The position numbers were made by a program, and so were the translations under genes. Under the pieces are notes generated by a model. It ran no database searches, was not told the origin of the DNA, and saw nothing but the letters and a program-made list of their open reading frames with translations. A DNA stretch of 64,000 nucleotides from Cohaesibacter haloalkalitolerans (GTDB lineage Bacteria; Pseudomonadota; Alphaproteobacteria; Rhizobiales; Cohaesibacteraceae), in the NCBI RefSeq assembly GCF_003574655.1, contig NZ_QNUM01000004.1, positions 487,966 through 551,965 of the forward strand, read 5' to 3'. This document shows, in pieces, positions 36,044 to 45,966 of the stretch; the stretch's first letter is position 1, and each line of letters begins with the position of its first letter.

Positions 36044-36703
36044 ATGGCTGACTTCGATTATTCAGATACGGATTGGGAGGCAATCGAACGTCTGAAAAAA
36101 TGGTACTCCGGCGACATTCACGACAGCATGGAAGCCCTCGGGCTTTGGGGATGCCTCGAAGGCATTTCCCTGCTGGGCGCTCTGGAACCGGGCAAGATTG
36201 TTTGCGGCCCCGCAGTAACCGTCCTGTTCGCCCCATCCGACCGCAAGGGCGAACCTCAGGATGTCTATCACAACGCCATCGACAATGCCCCCAAAGGGGC
36301 GATTCTGGTCTGTGACGCTTCCTGCGCTCCGGGCTCCTGCTCCGGCGAGCTGATGAGCACCGGCGCCAAGACCGCAGGGGCAGCTGCCACCGTCGTCAAC
36401 GGCACGGTTCGCGATCTGGCACAGGTCCGCGCCCTCGGCTATCCGCTGTTCGGCACCGCGCCGAGCCCGATCGGGGTAACAGGCAAGAAAGAACCCGTCA
36501 AAAGCCAGGTTCCGCTGACCATCGGCAAGGCGACCGTCAAGCCGGGCGACGTGATTTTCGGTGACATCGACGGTGTCGTCGTGATCCCGAAAGAGCATGT
36601 CAAGGCCGTGGCTGATCAGGCCGATGCCCTGGGCAAACAGGAAGCCACCGCTCGCGACCGCATTCTGGCCGGCGAAAAACTCCAGCAGATCTGGCCGGTC
36701 TGA
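36044..36703 (+). CDS. RraA-like / HMG-aldolase family protein
   Basis: A 219-residue member of the RraA/LigK fold. The aldolase signature is intact: GELMSTGAKTAGAAATVVNGTVRD with R123 and D124, which in 4-hydroxy-4-methyl-2-oxoglutarate aldolases bind pyruvate and a divalent metal. The C-terminal region GDVIFGDIDGVVVIPKEHV is typical. In this setting a class II pyruvate aldolase or oxaloacetate decarboxylase acting at the end of the catabolic route is more likely than an RNase E inhibitor. It follows gntR by 1 bp and ends at a terminator. Confidence 0.82.
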   Translation: MADFDYSDTDWEAIERLKKWYSGDIHDSMEALGLWGCLEGISLLGALEPGKIVCGPAVTVLFAPSDRKGEPQDVYHNAIDNAPKGAILVCDASCAPGSCSGELMSTGAKTAGAAATVVNGTVRDLAQVRALGYPLFGTAPSPIGVTGKKEPVKSQVPLTIGKATVKPGDVIFGDIDGVVVIPKEHVKAVADQADALGKQEATARDRILAGEKLQQIWPV

Positions 36704-36731
36704 GCCATATCCTCCCAGGATAGAAAAGAAG

Positions 36732-36768
36732 AAAGCCACGCCGACAATCCGGCGTGGCTTTTCTTTTT
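36732..36768 (+). terminator. Intrinsic terminator of gntR-rraA unit
   Basis: A perfect 12-bp stem (36732-36743 with 36750-36761) with a 6-base loop, then TTCTTTTT. It begins 29 bp after the stop codon. Confidence 0.9.
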
Positions 36769-36812
36769 GACGACATGAGCTGCATCGCGCCCTAAGCGCA
36801 GCCGCCATCCAG

Positions 36813-37004
36813 TCAGTCAGACCGCTCGCAGGTATTGATCCCGAACGGCAGATAGAGCGGGCAGAAGCGGAACAGGCCGGTCGCCAGAGGCACGATACCG
36901 AGCAGCCCCCACAGCGTCTGCGGCCCGACAAAGACAATCGCCAGCAAGACAACGCCAACAATGACGCGCAATATCCGGTCAAGCTTTCCTACATTGACGG
37001 TCAT
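36813..37004 (-). CDS. DUF2892-type small inner membrane protein
   Basis: A 63-residue protein: an N-terminal VGKLDRILRVIVGVVLL pattern, two hydrophobic segments, and the C-terminal ATGLFRFCPLYLPFGINTC, all typical of DUF2892 (YgaP membrane-domain-like) proteins. GGAGG lies 6 bases before ATG 37004. Function is unknown; members are often found near sulfur-related rhodanese genes, but none is present here. Confidence 0.85.
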   Translation of the reverse strand: MTVNVGKLDRILRVIVGVVLLAIVFVGPQTLWGLLGIVPLATGLFRFCPLYLPFGINTCERSD

Positions 37005-37190
37005 GAGCAACCTCCATCAAGTTGAAACCATGAGTTGAAGCCATGCATTGAGACCATTCGCCGAAAGCATGGTTTTGTGACAGGTCCATCCTATCCCAAA
37101 TCCACCCCATACCTCTGGGAAAACACCTAAATGCGCCATTAAGTCACAGAAAGTCGCAACCAGATGTCTCGCCCCCGTCCGGGCACACCA

Positions 37191-37736
37191 TCAGTGCCCT
37201 TCGAAATCAACCAGCGTGTGGACGTTGACATTGCGCTCCCGGAGCAGAGAAGCTCCGCCCAGATCAGGCAGATCGATCACGAAGGCCGACGAAACAACCT
37301 CGCCGCCAACGCCCTGCAGCAGCTCGATCGCCGCAATCGCCGTACCGCCGGTGGCAATCAGGTCATCGACCAGAATTACCCTCTCACCCGGCGCCACCGC
37401 ATCCGCATGCATCTCGATACGGTCCGTGCCGTATTCCAGCGAATAGTCCTGCGCAACCACGGCACCCGGCAGCTTGCCCTGCTTGCGGATCGGAACAAAG
37501 CCGACGCCGAGATAGTCGGCCATAGCACCACCAAAAATGAAGCCGCGTGCCTCGATGCCGATCACCTTGTCGATCTGCAGATCAACATAGGGAGCACAGA
37601 GATCGCGAATGGACTGACGAAACCCTTCCGCATGGGCAATAAGACTGGTGATATCCCTGAAGATGATTCCTCGTTTCGGGTAGTCGGGAATGGACCGGAT
37701 CAGATCTTTCAGGTCGATTTTTTCACTGCTGGACAT
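37191..37736 (-). CDS. apt: Adenine phosphoribosyltransferase
   Basis: Apt salvages adenine to AMP using PRPP. The 181-residue protein has the N-terminal [53 protein letters not shown], and the PRPP loop [14 protein letters not shown]. Length is standard. In related genomes it sits beside petABC; here a LacI gene and a gap of 330 bp separate them. Confidence 0.96.
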   Translation of the reverse strand: MSSSEKIDLKDLIRSIPDYPKRGIIFRDITSLIAHAEGFRQSIRDLCAPYVDLQIDKVIGIEARGFIFGGAMADYLGVGFVPIRKQGKLPGAVVAQDYSLEYGTDRIEMHADAVAPGERVILVDDLIATGGTAIAAIELLQGVGGEVVSSAFVIDLPDLGGASLLRERNVNVHTLVDFEGH

Positions 37737-37783
37737 TCAATAGGCTCCGCTTCTCGCATTCTTTGGACGGCAACGACTTTTCA

Positions 37784-38014
37784 TCAGTATGTTCGCTTGG
37801 CGGCCCACCTGCACATTGAGCGTTCACAGGGGTACGGCAGCCAAGACAATAACCCGAAAGGTCTGAGAACAGGGGCACTTTTGCCCCCCACGTCACGCAG
37901 AAGCGAGACCGCCCTGACCTTGAAAAGCCTGTTACCGCAGGCTTTATGGCTGCAATAGCAGATAACCCCATCCCGCGCCAGTGCGACAACAGTTTCCAAC
38001 GCAATCTGCATCAT
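37784..38014 (-). pseudogene. Possible frameshifted small cysteine-rich (zinc-ribbon-like) ORF
   Basis: The minus-strand frame from 38014 gives a short N-terminal part with ARDGVICYCSHKACGNRLFKV. The adjacent frame, running on across a run of six C (37884-37889 on the plus strand), gives SGYCLGCRTPVNAQC. Joined by a one-base shift at that run, the two halves make a small protein with paired Cys motifs. This could be a pseudogene, a sequencing error at the homopolymer, or chance. Nothing else is seen in the 37737-38065 gap. Confidence 0.25.
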
Positions 38015-38065
38015 CCAGCTCAGCCACGCCCTGCGCTCTCCACAAACCAGAGCCAGATGACGCCT

Positions 38066-39133
38066 TCACCGCCCGGATGACAGCTCGCCAGGCAGCGGCT
38101 TCCCATTGAGCCGCAGGCTATGAGCAAGATAGACCGGCCCATAGCTTTCTTCCCCGTCCCAGATCGCCTTGAGAGCGGCGACGCTGGCCTGCCCATAGCG
38201 ATCTGCCGCCACACCGATGGAATTCAGCCAACCGGCGATCCACGGGTTCAGCGGGTTTTCATCAAAGCCGATGAAGCCGAAGTCCGAAACCGGGTCAAAA
38301 CCGGCCTCGATGACCCGACGATAGGCACCATAGGCCAGCAGATCACTCATGCACAGGATCACCCTTGGTGGATTCGGAAGAGCCAAAATCTGCTGCATCG
38401 CAGCATATCCGACCTTGAGATGGCCAAGCCCCTCCACGTGAGCATGAATGACCTCATCCTCCCCAACGCCGCCTGCAGCCAGACCATCCAACACCCCCTG
38501 ACGTCGGAGCGTTGCTGCAGTGGCATCCAGAGAAGCATGAATGAGACCAACCCGGCGAATACCCCGGGCAACCAGCATGTCAGCCACATCCCGTCCAACC
38601 TGATAGTTGTCGATTCCCACATAGGGACTGTGGGCATGGCCGGGGTCTGGCCTGTTGACAAACAGCAACGGCGGACCATCGATCCGCATACGGTCCAGCA
38701 CCGGGCTCTTCAAGGCCCCGATGATGATCACCGCCCGCGCCAACTGCGCATGCATTTCCAGCAGATACTCATCCTGCACGTCTGCCCGTTCGTAGGTATC
38801 ACACAAGGACATCACATAGCCTTCGTCGCGCAGCGCCTTCTCGATTGACCCGGCGATGGCCGCCATCATCGGATTCTCGATCGCCGCCGCCAACAGACCA
38901 ACGATCCGGCTTTCCTGACAGCGTAGCGCCCTGCCGATACTGGCCGGGCGATAACACAACTCCTCGATCGAAGCCTTCACGCGCGCGATGGTCTCGGTGG
39001 ATGCCTTGTTGGTGATTCCATTGATAATTCTGGAGGCCGTTGCAATCGACACACCTGCGTGTGCTGCCACTTCGGCAAGGGAAACGCGTACGCTCTTCCT
39101 GCTCGTAGGTTTGCTGTCTTTCTTGCCTGGCAT
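38066..39133 (-). CDS. LacI-family transcriptional regulator
   Basis: A 355-residue regulator with an N-terminal LacI HTH (about 17-45; SLAEVAAHAGVSIATASRIINGI), a hinge helix region ending CYRPASIGRAL, and a periplasmic-binding-like sugar domain (about 75-345). No sugar transport or catabolic genes lie beside it: upstream are petABC and downstream a non-coding gap. It is therefore an orphan regulator or the remnant of a lost module. Confidence 0.92.
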   Translation of the reverse strand: MPGKKDSKPTSRKSVRVSLAEVAAHAGVSIATASRIINGITNKASTETIARVKASIEELCYRPASIGRALRCQESRIVGLLAAAIENPMMAAIAGSIEKALRDEGYVMSLCDTYERADVQDEYLLEMHAQLARAVIIIGALKSPVLDRMRIDGPPLLFVNRPDPGHAHSPYVGIDNYQVGRDVADMLVARGIRRVGLIHASLDATAATLRRQGVLDGLAAGGVGEDEVIHAHVEGLGHLKVGYAAMQQILALPNPPRVILCMSDLLAYGAYRRVIEAGFDPVSDFGFIGFDENPLNPWIAGWLNSIGVAADRYGQASVAALKAIWDGEESYGPVYLAHSLRLNGKPLPGELSSGR

Positions 39134-39264
39134 TTTGCCTCTCTATGAATATTATCTACAAATTCATATATATTATTTCATTTTTCTCGCAAGCCTTCCG
39201 CGAGAGTTTCCTTCGGCACAATCGTCGCATCTCCCCTCTGCCGAAACGATAACCAGCAACGCCC

Positions 39265-39293
39265 CAACAAAAAAGGGCCCCATCGGGGCCCTT
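39265..39293 (-). terminator. Intrinsic terminator of petABC
   Basis: A 9-bp stem AAGGGCCCC/GGGGCCCTT (39273-39281 with 39285-39293), 3-base loop. On the minus strand it is followed by a run of T. It lies 30 bp past the petC stop. Confidence 0.88.
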
Positions 39294-39322
39294 CTTGAGA
39301 CTGTCTCAAATCATTCAGCCAA

Positions 39323-40204
39323 TCAGTGCTTGACCCCGGACCAAAGCTTGCGCTTGGTGAAGAACAGCAGGAAGGATAGAACGACAAGGAAGATGAGGGA
39401 GTTGACACCCACATGCTTGCGTTCTTCCAGTTTAGGCTCAGCCGCCCACATCAGGAAGGCTGTGACGTCTCTGGCATACTGTTCGGTGGTCATTGGCGTT
39501 CCGTCGGTATATTCCACCAGCTCGTCAGAGAGCGGAGGCGCCATGCCAATGGCAACGCCGGAGCCGAAGGCCGGGTTATAGTATTTGTCACCGACGACCT
39601 CTTTCAGGTCTTCCGGCGTTTCCTCATAGGAGGTCAGCAACGCGAAGATATAGTCCGGACCATACTCCTGATAGGTCGTCAGCGGATGCCAGATCAGCCG
39701 CAGGATGTCATTGAAAACCTCGATGCCGACATCCGGACCAACGGATGCGGCACGGGCCTTGGCGATCAGCGACAGATCAGGCGGTGCCTTGCCGCCATTG
39801 GCGGCAGCAGCGGCTTCCACATTGGGGAATGGCGACGGAATGTGATCGAACGGCTTGCCCGGACGGGTGAACATGTCACCGTCGGCATTCGGGCCGTCTT
39901 CCACTTCATACTCAGCGGCAATTGCCTTGACTTCATCTTCAGTAAAGCCCAGCGCACCATCCTGCCCCAGATTGCGGAAAGCAACATAGTCCATGGAATG
40001 GCAGCTTGAGCAGACCTCGCGATAGATCTTGAAGCCACGCTGCAGCTGGGCCTTGTCGAATTTGCCGAACGGTCCGGCAAAGCTCCAGTCCTGCTTGACA
40101 TAGTGGTGGCCGCCCTCGCCTGATGCCATGGCACCGGCGGAAGAAACCGCCAGAGCACCAGCAACAACGAGCGCGCGAACCGCATTTTTGGTAAGCGTAA
40201 TCAT
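39323..40204 (-). CDS. petC: Cytochrome c1 of the bc1 complex
   Basis: A 293-residue cytochrome c1. A signal peptide (about 1-27) precedes the heme c motif CSSCH (65-69), the axial methionine region GVAIGMAPPL, and one C-terminal membrane anchor (LIFLVVLSFLLFF). It passes electrons from the Rieske protein to cytochrome c in the periplasm. It ends the petABC operon and is followed by a terminator. Confidence 0.97.
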   Translation of the reverse strand: MITLTKNAVRALVVAGALAVSSAGAMASGEGGHHYVKQDWSFAGPFGKFDKAQLQRGFKIYREVCSSCHSMDYVAFRNLGQDGALGFTEDEVKAIAAEYEVEDGPNADGDMFTRPGKPFDHIPSPFPNVEAAAAANGGKAPPDLSLIAKARAASVGPDVGIEVFNDILRLIWHPLTTYQEYGPDYIFALLTSYEETPEDLKEVVGDKYYNPAFGSGVAIGMAPPLSDELVEYTDGTPMTTEQYARDVTAFLMWAAEPKLEERKHVGVNSLIFLVVLSFLLFFTKRKLWSGVKH

Positions 40205-40227
40205 GGGTCTTCCCTCTCCTCGCTCGT

Positions 40228-41481
40228 TCAGGCCTTTGCCTCTGCCGCAGCAGAAGCGCCATGTTTGGCCAAGACCGCCTCATTGATCGATGCCGGCAAC
40301 GGCTTCGGCTTTTCAATGAAGCCGAGCACTGGCAGAATGACCAGGAAGTAGGCGAAATAGTAGACCGTGAAGATACGCGCCCAGAGGATGTAGCCGCCTT
40401 CGGCAGGCTTGCCCCCGAGATAGCCGAGCCCGATGCAGACGACCACGAAGATCCAGAAGAACTGACGGCCAAGCGGACGATAGTTCATGGAACGGACCTT
40501 GGAGGTATCGAGCCATGGCAGCACAAACAGAACCGCAATCGCGCCGAACATCGCAAGAACGCCGCCCAGCTTGTCCGGAATCGCGCGCAGGATCGCGTAG
40601 AACGGAAGGAAGTACCATTCAGGCACGATGTGCGGAGGCGTGACCAGCGGATCGGCCGGAACATAGTTGTCCGGATGCCCCATGAAGTTGGGCACCATGA
40701 ACATCATCCAGGCAAAGAACACCAGGAACACCACAGCAGCAAAGATATCCTTTACTGTGTAGTAAGGCGTAAAAGGCACTGTATCCTTGCTGTCCTTGAC
40801 TTCAACACCGGTCGGGTTGTTGTTGCCAACCACATGGAAAGCCCAGATATGCAGGGCAACCACGCCAACCAGCATGAACGGCAGTAGATAGTGCAGCGAG
40901 AAGAATCGGTTCAGCGTCGGGTTGTCGACCGAGAAGCCACCCCAGAGCAGCGTCACGATCATGTCGCCCACATAGGGGAATGCCGAGAACAGGTTGGTAA
41001 TAACCGTTGCACCCCAGAAGGACATCTGACCCCAGGGCAGAACATAGCCCATGAAGCCGGTCGCCATCATCAGAAGGAAGATCACGACGCCCAGAATCCA
41101 GACCACTTCACGCGGAGCCTTGTAGGACCCGTAGTAGAGGCCACGGAAGATATGAATATAAACGGCAATGAAGAACATGGACGCGCCGTTGGCATGCATG
41201 TAGCGCAAGAGCCAGCCCCATTTCACGTCGCGCATGATATGCTCGACGGAAGCAAAGGCAAGGGCCGTGTTGGGCGCATAGTGCATGACCAGCACGATGC
41301 CGGTCACGATCTGTGCCACAAGACAGACGGCCAGAATGGCACCGAACGTCCAGTAGTAATTGAGGTTCTTAGGAACAGGATAGGCAATGAAGGAAGAATG
41401 CACCAAGCCCGCGATGGGCAGGCGGCTTTCCATCCATTTCAAGAACCCGTTCTGCGGCTCGAAGGTCGAATGTCCGCTCAT
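40228..41481 (-). CDS. petB: Cytochrome b of the bc1 complex
   Basis: A 417-residue integral membrane protein that carries hemes bL and bH and the quinone sites. Family motifs include [29 protein letters not shown] (N-terminal half), paired heme histidines in [17 protein letters not shown] and [20 protein letters not shown], and the Qo-site [13 protein letters not shown]. It sits between petA and petC in the standard order. Confidence 0.97.
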   Translation of the reverse strand: MSGHSTFEPQNGFLKWMESRLPIAGLVHSSFIAYPVPKNLNYYWTFGAILAVCLVAQIVTGIVLVMHYAPNTALAFASVEHIMRDVKWGWLLRYMHANGASMFFIAVYIHIFRGLYYGSYKAPREVVWILGVVIFLLMMATGFMGYVLPWGQMSFWGATVITNLFSAFPYVGDMIVTLLWGGFSVDNPTLNRFFSLHYLLPFMLVGVVALHIWAFHVVGNNNPTGVEVKDSKDTVPFTPYYTVKDIFAAVVFLVFFAWMMFMVPNFMGHPDNYVPADPLVTPPHIVPEWYFLPFYAILRAIPDKLGGVLAMFGAIAVLFVLPWLDTSKVRSMNYRPLGRQFFWIFVVVCIGLGYLGGKPAEGGYILWARIFTVYYFAYFLVILPVLGFIEKPKPLPASINEAVLAKHGASAAAEAKA

Positions 41482-41510
41482 GACTGGTCTCCTTAAGACA
41501 TTTGCGGGCG

Positions 41511-42035
41511 TCAGCCGATTTTGATCAGGGTATCGCTAACGAACTCATAGGGCGGCAACTGCAGGTTAAGCGGCGCAGGCCCCTTACGGATACGTCCCGC
41601 AGAATCATAATGGGATCCATGGCATGGGCAGAACCAGCCATCATAATCACCCTTCTGCCCTTCAGGCACACAGCCCAGATGCGTGCAGATGCCGATCATG
41701 ATCAGCCACTGCTCCATACCCGGTTTGACGCGTTCTTCGTCGGTCTGAGGATCGCGAAGGTCAGCCACATTGACGGCCTTGGCCTCATCAATTTCATTCT
41801 GGGTTCTGTGCCGGATGAAAACCGGTTTACCACGCCATTTGACAGTAAGACTCTGCCCCTCTTCGATAGAGGAAATATCCACTTCGATGGATGAGAGCGC
41901 CACTGCGCTGGCATCAGGGTTCATCTGGTCAATAAACGGCCAAGCGAGCGCTGCTGCGCCGACGGCCCCGAACGCACCTGTCGCGATATAAAGAAAGTCG
42001 CGGCGGGTTGGTTCTTCCCTTTCGCTGGTAGCCAA
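41511..42035 (-). CDS. petA: Rieske iron-sulfur subunit of the bc1 complex
   Basis: A 174-residue Rieske protein. A twin-arginine-like N-terminus ([11 protein letters not shown]) precedes one membrane anchor; the 2Fe-2S ligands are in CTHLGC (117-122) and CPCHGS (136-141). It takes electrons from quinol at the Qo site. It is the first gene of petABC on the minus strand. Confidence 0.97.
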   Translation of the reverse strand: MATSEREEPTRRDFLYIATGAFGAVGAAALAWPFIDQMNPDASAVALSSIEVDISSIEEGQSLTVKWRGKPVFIRHRTQNEIDEAKAVNVADLRDPQTDEERVKPGMEQWLIMIGICTHLGCVPEGQKGDYDGWFCPCHGSHYDSAGRIRKGPAPLNLQLPPYEFVSDTLIKIG

Positions 42036-42419
42036 GACGAGGTCCTCTTCTAGCCAGTGTCCAACTCCAGCTCGCCTGCGCCTCCTTATATTCAGCGTTT
42101 CGTTCGAAACAGCAAAGTCCCAAAATCGCAGCGAGCCAATTCCACCAGTGCTCGTTTATAGTGCCGAGCCTAGTCAAACACTTTTTGCATTGATCGCAGA
42201 TGTTGTCTAGAGCGGCCAATCGCAGAAACACCTGATTTTCAGCAGTTTGGCCTGACAAATTCGTCTTATATTGGGGAATTATGACCGAAACACCGCAGGA
42301 CTACTACTTATCCAAGCCCGTGTCCGACCTTGTGAATCCACTTTCCTTCGACCTTTTGATTGGAATGATTCTAGTGGAAAAAGGCAGCGACCACTCCCCG
42401 AACCGAGCAAATGCCGCAA
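42036..42419. other. petABC promoter region, no gene recognised
   Basis: A 384-bp gap between petA and the ABC exporter gene, which both lie on the minus strand. It is moderately AT-rich near 42100-42350 and must hold the petABC promoter. I see no clear operator, terminator or RNA gene. Confidence 0.5.
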
Positions 42420-44243
42420 TCAGGCGATAAAGCCGCCTGATTGCCGATCCCAAAGCGAGGCATAAAGGCCGTTGTTAGCGAGCAGCTCGTCATGACTTCC
42501 CATCTCGACGATCCGGCCACCATCCATCACGATCAGACGGTCCATCGAGGCGATGGTCGACAGGCGGTGAGCGATGGCCAGGACGGTCTTGTCCTTCATC
42601 AGCAGATTGAGACTGTCCTGAATGGCCGCTTCGACCTCGGAATCGAGCGCCGACGTCGCCTCGTCCAGAACAAGAATGGGCGCATTCTTCAGCAGAACCC
42701 GCGCAATGGCGATCCGCTGACGCTGGCCGCCGGACAGCTTGATCCCGCGTTCCCCGACCTCGGCATGCATGCCCTTGTTGCCGGAGCGATCTTCCAGCCC
42801 CTCAATGAAAGCAAGCGCCTGAGCCTGTTCGGCAGCCCGCAAGGCTTCTTCCTCACTGGCCCCATCATGGCCATAGACGATATTCTCCAGCACCGAGCGA
42901 TGCAGCAGCGACGTATCCTGCGTGACCACGCCGATCTGGGCCCTGAGGCTGTCCTGACGCACTTCGGCAATATTCTGGCCATCAATGCGGATTGCTCCGG
43001 TATTGAGATCGAAGAATCGCAGCAGCAGACTGATCAGCGTGGACTTGCCCGCGCCGGACCGCCCAACCAGACCGATCTTTTCGCCCGGTCGAATCGTCAG
43101 GCTGAGGCTATCAATCACCGGCACATCCTTGCCATAGTCAAAGCAGACCTTGTCAAAGACGATCTCGCCGCGGTTGACCGTCAGCTCCTTTGCGTCTGGA
43201 CGATCGAGCACCAGCTGCGGCTGGGAGATCGTGCTGATACCGTCCTGCACCGTGCCGATATTCTCGAACACGCCGCTGACTTCCCACAGGATCCATTCGG
43301 ACATGCCGCGCAGGCGCATGACGATGCCGCCCACAAGCGCAACGTCGCCCGGCTGCACCAGCCCGGCCTGCCAGTAGTAGATGCCGACCGCCATCGAACT
43401 GAACAGCAACAGATTGTTGAGCGTCTTGAGCGTGATTTCCATCACCGTGACAAGCCGCATCATGGCATAGACATTGTCCATGAATCCGGTCATCGACTGC
43501 CGGGCGTAGTCGTCTTCGCGCGCGGCATGGGAAAACAGCTTGACCACCGAGATGTTCGAATAGGCGTCCACCACCTTGCCGACCATCTCCGAGCGGGCAT
43601 TCGCCTGCGCCCGCGAGATATCGCGCATCTTGGGCACGAAAAACACCAGCGCGCCGATATAGCCGATGATCCAGATCAGCATCGGCAGCGCCAACTGCCA
43701 TTTTGCCGAACCGATCAGATAGAGGGCCGAGGTGAAATAAACGCTGACATAGACAAACACGTCCGCAAGCCGCGACACCACTTCGCGCACGGCAAGCGCA
43801 GTCTGCATCACCTTTTGCGACACCCGACCGGCAAATTCATCCTGATAGAATTCCATCGACTGGCGCAGCAGATAGCGATGCAGCCGCCAGCGGATGGACA
43901 TCGGATAGTTGCCCATCACGGTCTGGTGGAACAGAAACTGCCAGACGATCTCCAGAACCGGCATGATGACCAGCAACAGGACGGCCATCAGCAGCAGCTG
44001 GCTGCCGTGATCAGACAGAAACGTCTCCCGATTGCTCGCGGCAAACCAGTTGACCAGATCGCCCATGAACCCGAACAGGTTGACTTCGATGATGGCAATG
44101 GCCGCCGTGATCACCGACACAATCACCATGTAGGGAGCGACTGGGCGCGTGTAATACCACATGAAAGCCCAGAATCCGCGCGGCGGCTGTTCAAGGCTGT
44201 AATTGGCAAACGGATTGACCAGCTTTTCGAAAAAGGAAAACAT
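42420..44243 (-). CDS. ABC transporter, fused membrane and ATPase domains
   Basis: A 607-residue half-exporter: six membrane helices (about 20-310) then an ATPase with Walker A GLVGRSGAGKST, signature KLSGGQRQRIAIARVLL, Walker B ILVLDEATSALD and the H-loop AHRLSTIASMDR. It should act as a dimer, most likely exporting lipid or hydrophobic compounds. I use the start at 44243 (MFSFFEKLVNPF); the frame runs to 44369, but the extra residues look unlike the family and the ribosome site is weak for both. The substrate is unknown. Confidence 0.93.
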   Translation of the reverse strand: MFSFFEKLVNPFANYSLEQPPRGFWAFMWYYTRPVAPYMVIVSVITAAIAIIEVNLFGFMGDLVNWFAASNRETFLSDHGSQLLLMAVLLLVIMPVLEIVWQFLFHQTVMGNYPMSIRWRLHRYLLRQSMEFYQDEFAGRVSQKVMQTALAVREVVSRLADVFVYVSVYFTSALYLIGSAKWQLALPMLIWIIGYIGALVFFVPKMRDISRAQANARSEMVGKVVDAYSNISVVKLFSHAAREDDYARQSMTGFMDNVYAMMRLVTVMEITLKTLNNLLLFSSMAVGIYYWQAGLVQPGDVALVGGIVMRLRGMSEWILWEVSGVFENIGTVQDGISTISQPQLVLDRPDAKELTVNRGEIVFDKVCFDYGKDVPVIDSLSLTIRPGEKIGLVGRSGAGKSTLISLLLRFFDLNTGAIRIDGQNIAEVRQDSLRAQIGVVTQDTSLLHRSVLENIVYGHDGASEEEALRAAEQAQALAFIEGLEDRSGNKGMHAEVGERGIKLSGGQRQRIAIARVLLKNAPILVLDEATSALDSEVEAAIQDSLNLLMKDKTVLAIAHRLSTIASMDRLIVMDGGRIVEMGSHDELLANNGLYASLWDRQSGGFIA

Positions 44244-44551
44244 CACAAAGTCACCGGAAGCACCGGTCCTGTCAGAGCTGCGATAAAACGTGAAAACACC
44301 CAGGCGGACTGAAAGCCGCGCGCCTGCGTTGATGAAACTTGCGCGCACCATATAGCATCTTTCGTGCAAAGAGGGGCATGAATAATTCTAACAAAAGTTA
44401 TGAGCGCAACTGTGATAATAATCACACGCCGAGGTTAACTCCCGACTGCAGCAACAACCAGGTGTCTCGCAAGCCCGACTTTCAACCAGTCATCATCCCG
44501 ATCACAGGAATTTCCATTGTCATTCGCGCCCAAGACTGTAAAACCTGTGCC
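44244..44551. other. Divergent ABC exporter / trmL control region, no gene recognised
   Basis: A 308-bp gap between the exporter and trmL. It is AT-rich at 44370-44430 (TAATTCTAACAAAAGTTATG), a likely promoter zone. Reading frames here only extend trmL upstream without family-like sequence. No terminator or RNA is seen. Confidence 0.4.
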
Positions 44552-45013
44552 ATGACAACAATAGACATTGCCCTATACCAGCCGGATATTCCGCAGAACA
44601 CGGGAACCATTCTCAGAATGGCCACCTGTCTGGACCTGCATGTGCATATCATCGAGCCCTGCGGCTTCACGCTCAATGACCGAACCCTGCGCCGCGCCGG
44701 CATGGACTATCTGGAGCGCGCCAGCTTCACCAAGCATATCTCATGGAGCCGTTTCAAGGACTGGCAGACCGAGACCGGCCGCCGGCTGCTGCTTGCCACC
44801 ACCAAGGCCGACCGCTCCTTCTATGACGAAACATATCAGGCCGGAGACATCCTGCTGTTTGGCCGGGAAAGCGCAGGCGTGCCTGATGAAGTCCATGACT
44901 ATGTCACCGACCGGATCACCATCCCCATGCGCGAGGGGGAACGCTCCCTCAATCTCGCCATCTCGACAGCGATGATCGCCACCGAAGCCCTGAGACAAGT
45001 ACGAGCCCTTTGA
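44552..45013 (+). CDS. trmL: tRNA (cytidine/uridine-2'-O-)-methyltransferase TrmL
   Basis: A 153-residue SPOUT methyltransferase that methylates the 2'-OH of the wobble base 34 in tRNA-Leu isoacceptors. It has the early [15 protein letters not shown] and the knot region [35 protein letters not shown] 44552 fits the family size; the frame extends upstream to 44339 without similarity. Its stop codon is 2 bp before the hemF ATG, so the two are coupled. Confidence 0.95.
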   Translation: MTTIDIALYQPDIPQNTGTILRMATCLDLHVHIIEPCGFTLNDRTLRRAGMDYLERASFTKHISWSRFKDWQTETGRRLLLATTKADRSFYDETYQAGDILLFGRESAGVPDEVHDYVTDRITIPMREGERSLNLAISTAMIATEALRQVRAL

Positions 45014-45015
45014 CC

Positions 45016-45933
45016 ATGAGCGAAACAGTGAACACCACCCTGCCCGAGGGATTGCCGACCGATCTCGAAGTCAAGAAACAGCGCGCCACCGACTGGTTCA
45101 AGGACCTGCGCGACAGGATCTGTACTGCCTTCGAGACCATCGAACAGGACGTCAAGGGCCCCAACGCAGAGATGGATCCGGGCCACTTTGTCCGCACCCC
45201 CTGGCAGCGCACCGACCATTCCGGCACCAAGGGCGGCGGCGGCATCATGGCGATCATGAAGGGCCGGGTGTTCGAGAAGGTCGGCGTGCATGTGTCGACA
45301 GTCCACGGCGAATTCGCCCCCAAATTCCGCGACCAGATCCCCGGCGCGTCGGAAGATCCCCGGTTCTGGGCCGCAGGCATTTCGCTCATCGCCCACCTGC
45401 ACAACCCCCATGTTCCGGCCGTGCACATGAACACCCGGATGATAGTCACCACCCGCCAGTGGTTTGGCGGCGGAGCGGACCTGACGCCGGTACTTGATTG
45501 TCGCCGCACACAGGAAGACCCCGACAGCATCGCCTTTCATGCAGCCATGAAGGCCGCCTGCGACGCCCATCCCGTTGCCGACTATAACACCTACAAGGAA
45601 TGGTGCGACCGCTATTTCTATCTGCCCCACCGGGATGAACCGCGCGGGATCGGGGGCATCTTCTATGATCGCCACAACAGCGGCGACTGGGAGGCCGACT
45701 TCGCCTTCACTCAGGATGTCGGGCTGGCATTTCTCGATATCTATCCGCAACTGGTCCGCCGCAACATGGAGACACCATGGACAGAGGCGGAGCGCGATGA
45801 ACAGCTCATCCGGCGCGGGCGCTACGTGGAATTCAACCTGCTGCATGACCGGGGCACCATCTTCGGGCTGAAGACGGGAGGCAATGTTGATTCCATCCTG
45901 TCGTCGATGCCGCCGGTGGTCAAATGGCCCTAG
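45016..45933 (+). CDS. hemF: Oxygen-dependent coproporphyrinogen III oxidase
   Basis: HemF oxidatively decarboxylates coproporphyrinogen III to protoporphyrinogen IX in heme synthesis. The 305-residue protein shows [72 protein letters not shown], all diagnostic. ATG 45016 is preferred over a TTG at 45010. It is translationally close to trmL. Confidence 0.97.
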   Translation: MSETVNTTLPEGLPTDLEVKKQRATDWFKDLRDRICTAFETIEQDVKGPNAEMDPGHFVRTPWQRTDHSGTKGGGGIMAIMKGRVFEKVGVHVSTVHGEFAPKFRDQIPGASEDPRFWAAGISLIAHLHNPHVPAVHMNTRMIVTTRQWFGGGADLTPVLDCRRTQEDPDSIAFHAAMKAACDAHPVADYNTYKEWCDRYFYLPHRDEPRGIGGIFYDRHNSGDWEADFAFTQDVGLAFLDIYPQLVRRNMETPWTEAERDEQLIRRGRYVEFNLLHDRGTIFGLKTGGNVDSILSSMPPVVKWP

Positions 45934-45948
45934 CGGCCACTAGGGCCA
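45925..45948. terminator. Hairpin overlapping the hemF stop codon (no T-run)
   Basis: A perfect 9-bp stem TGGCCCTAG/CTAGGGCCA (45925-45933 with 45940-45948) with a 6-base loop; the TAG stop is inside the 5' arm. It lies between convergent hemF and HAD genes. There is no U-tract, so termination would have to be rho-assisted or the hairpin may only stabilise the mRNA end. Confidence 0.45.
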
Positions 45949-45966
45949 CTAGAGCCCCCAGGCATC

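Noticed and set aside
42441..44312. A 623-codon plus-strand frame opposite the ABC exporter
   Set aside because: Antisense of a clear ABC transporter; composition is biased toward His, Asp and Arg as expected from antisense of a GC-rich gene.
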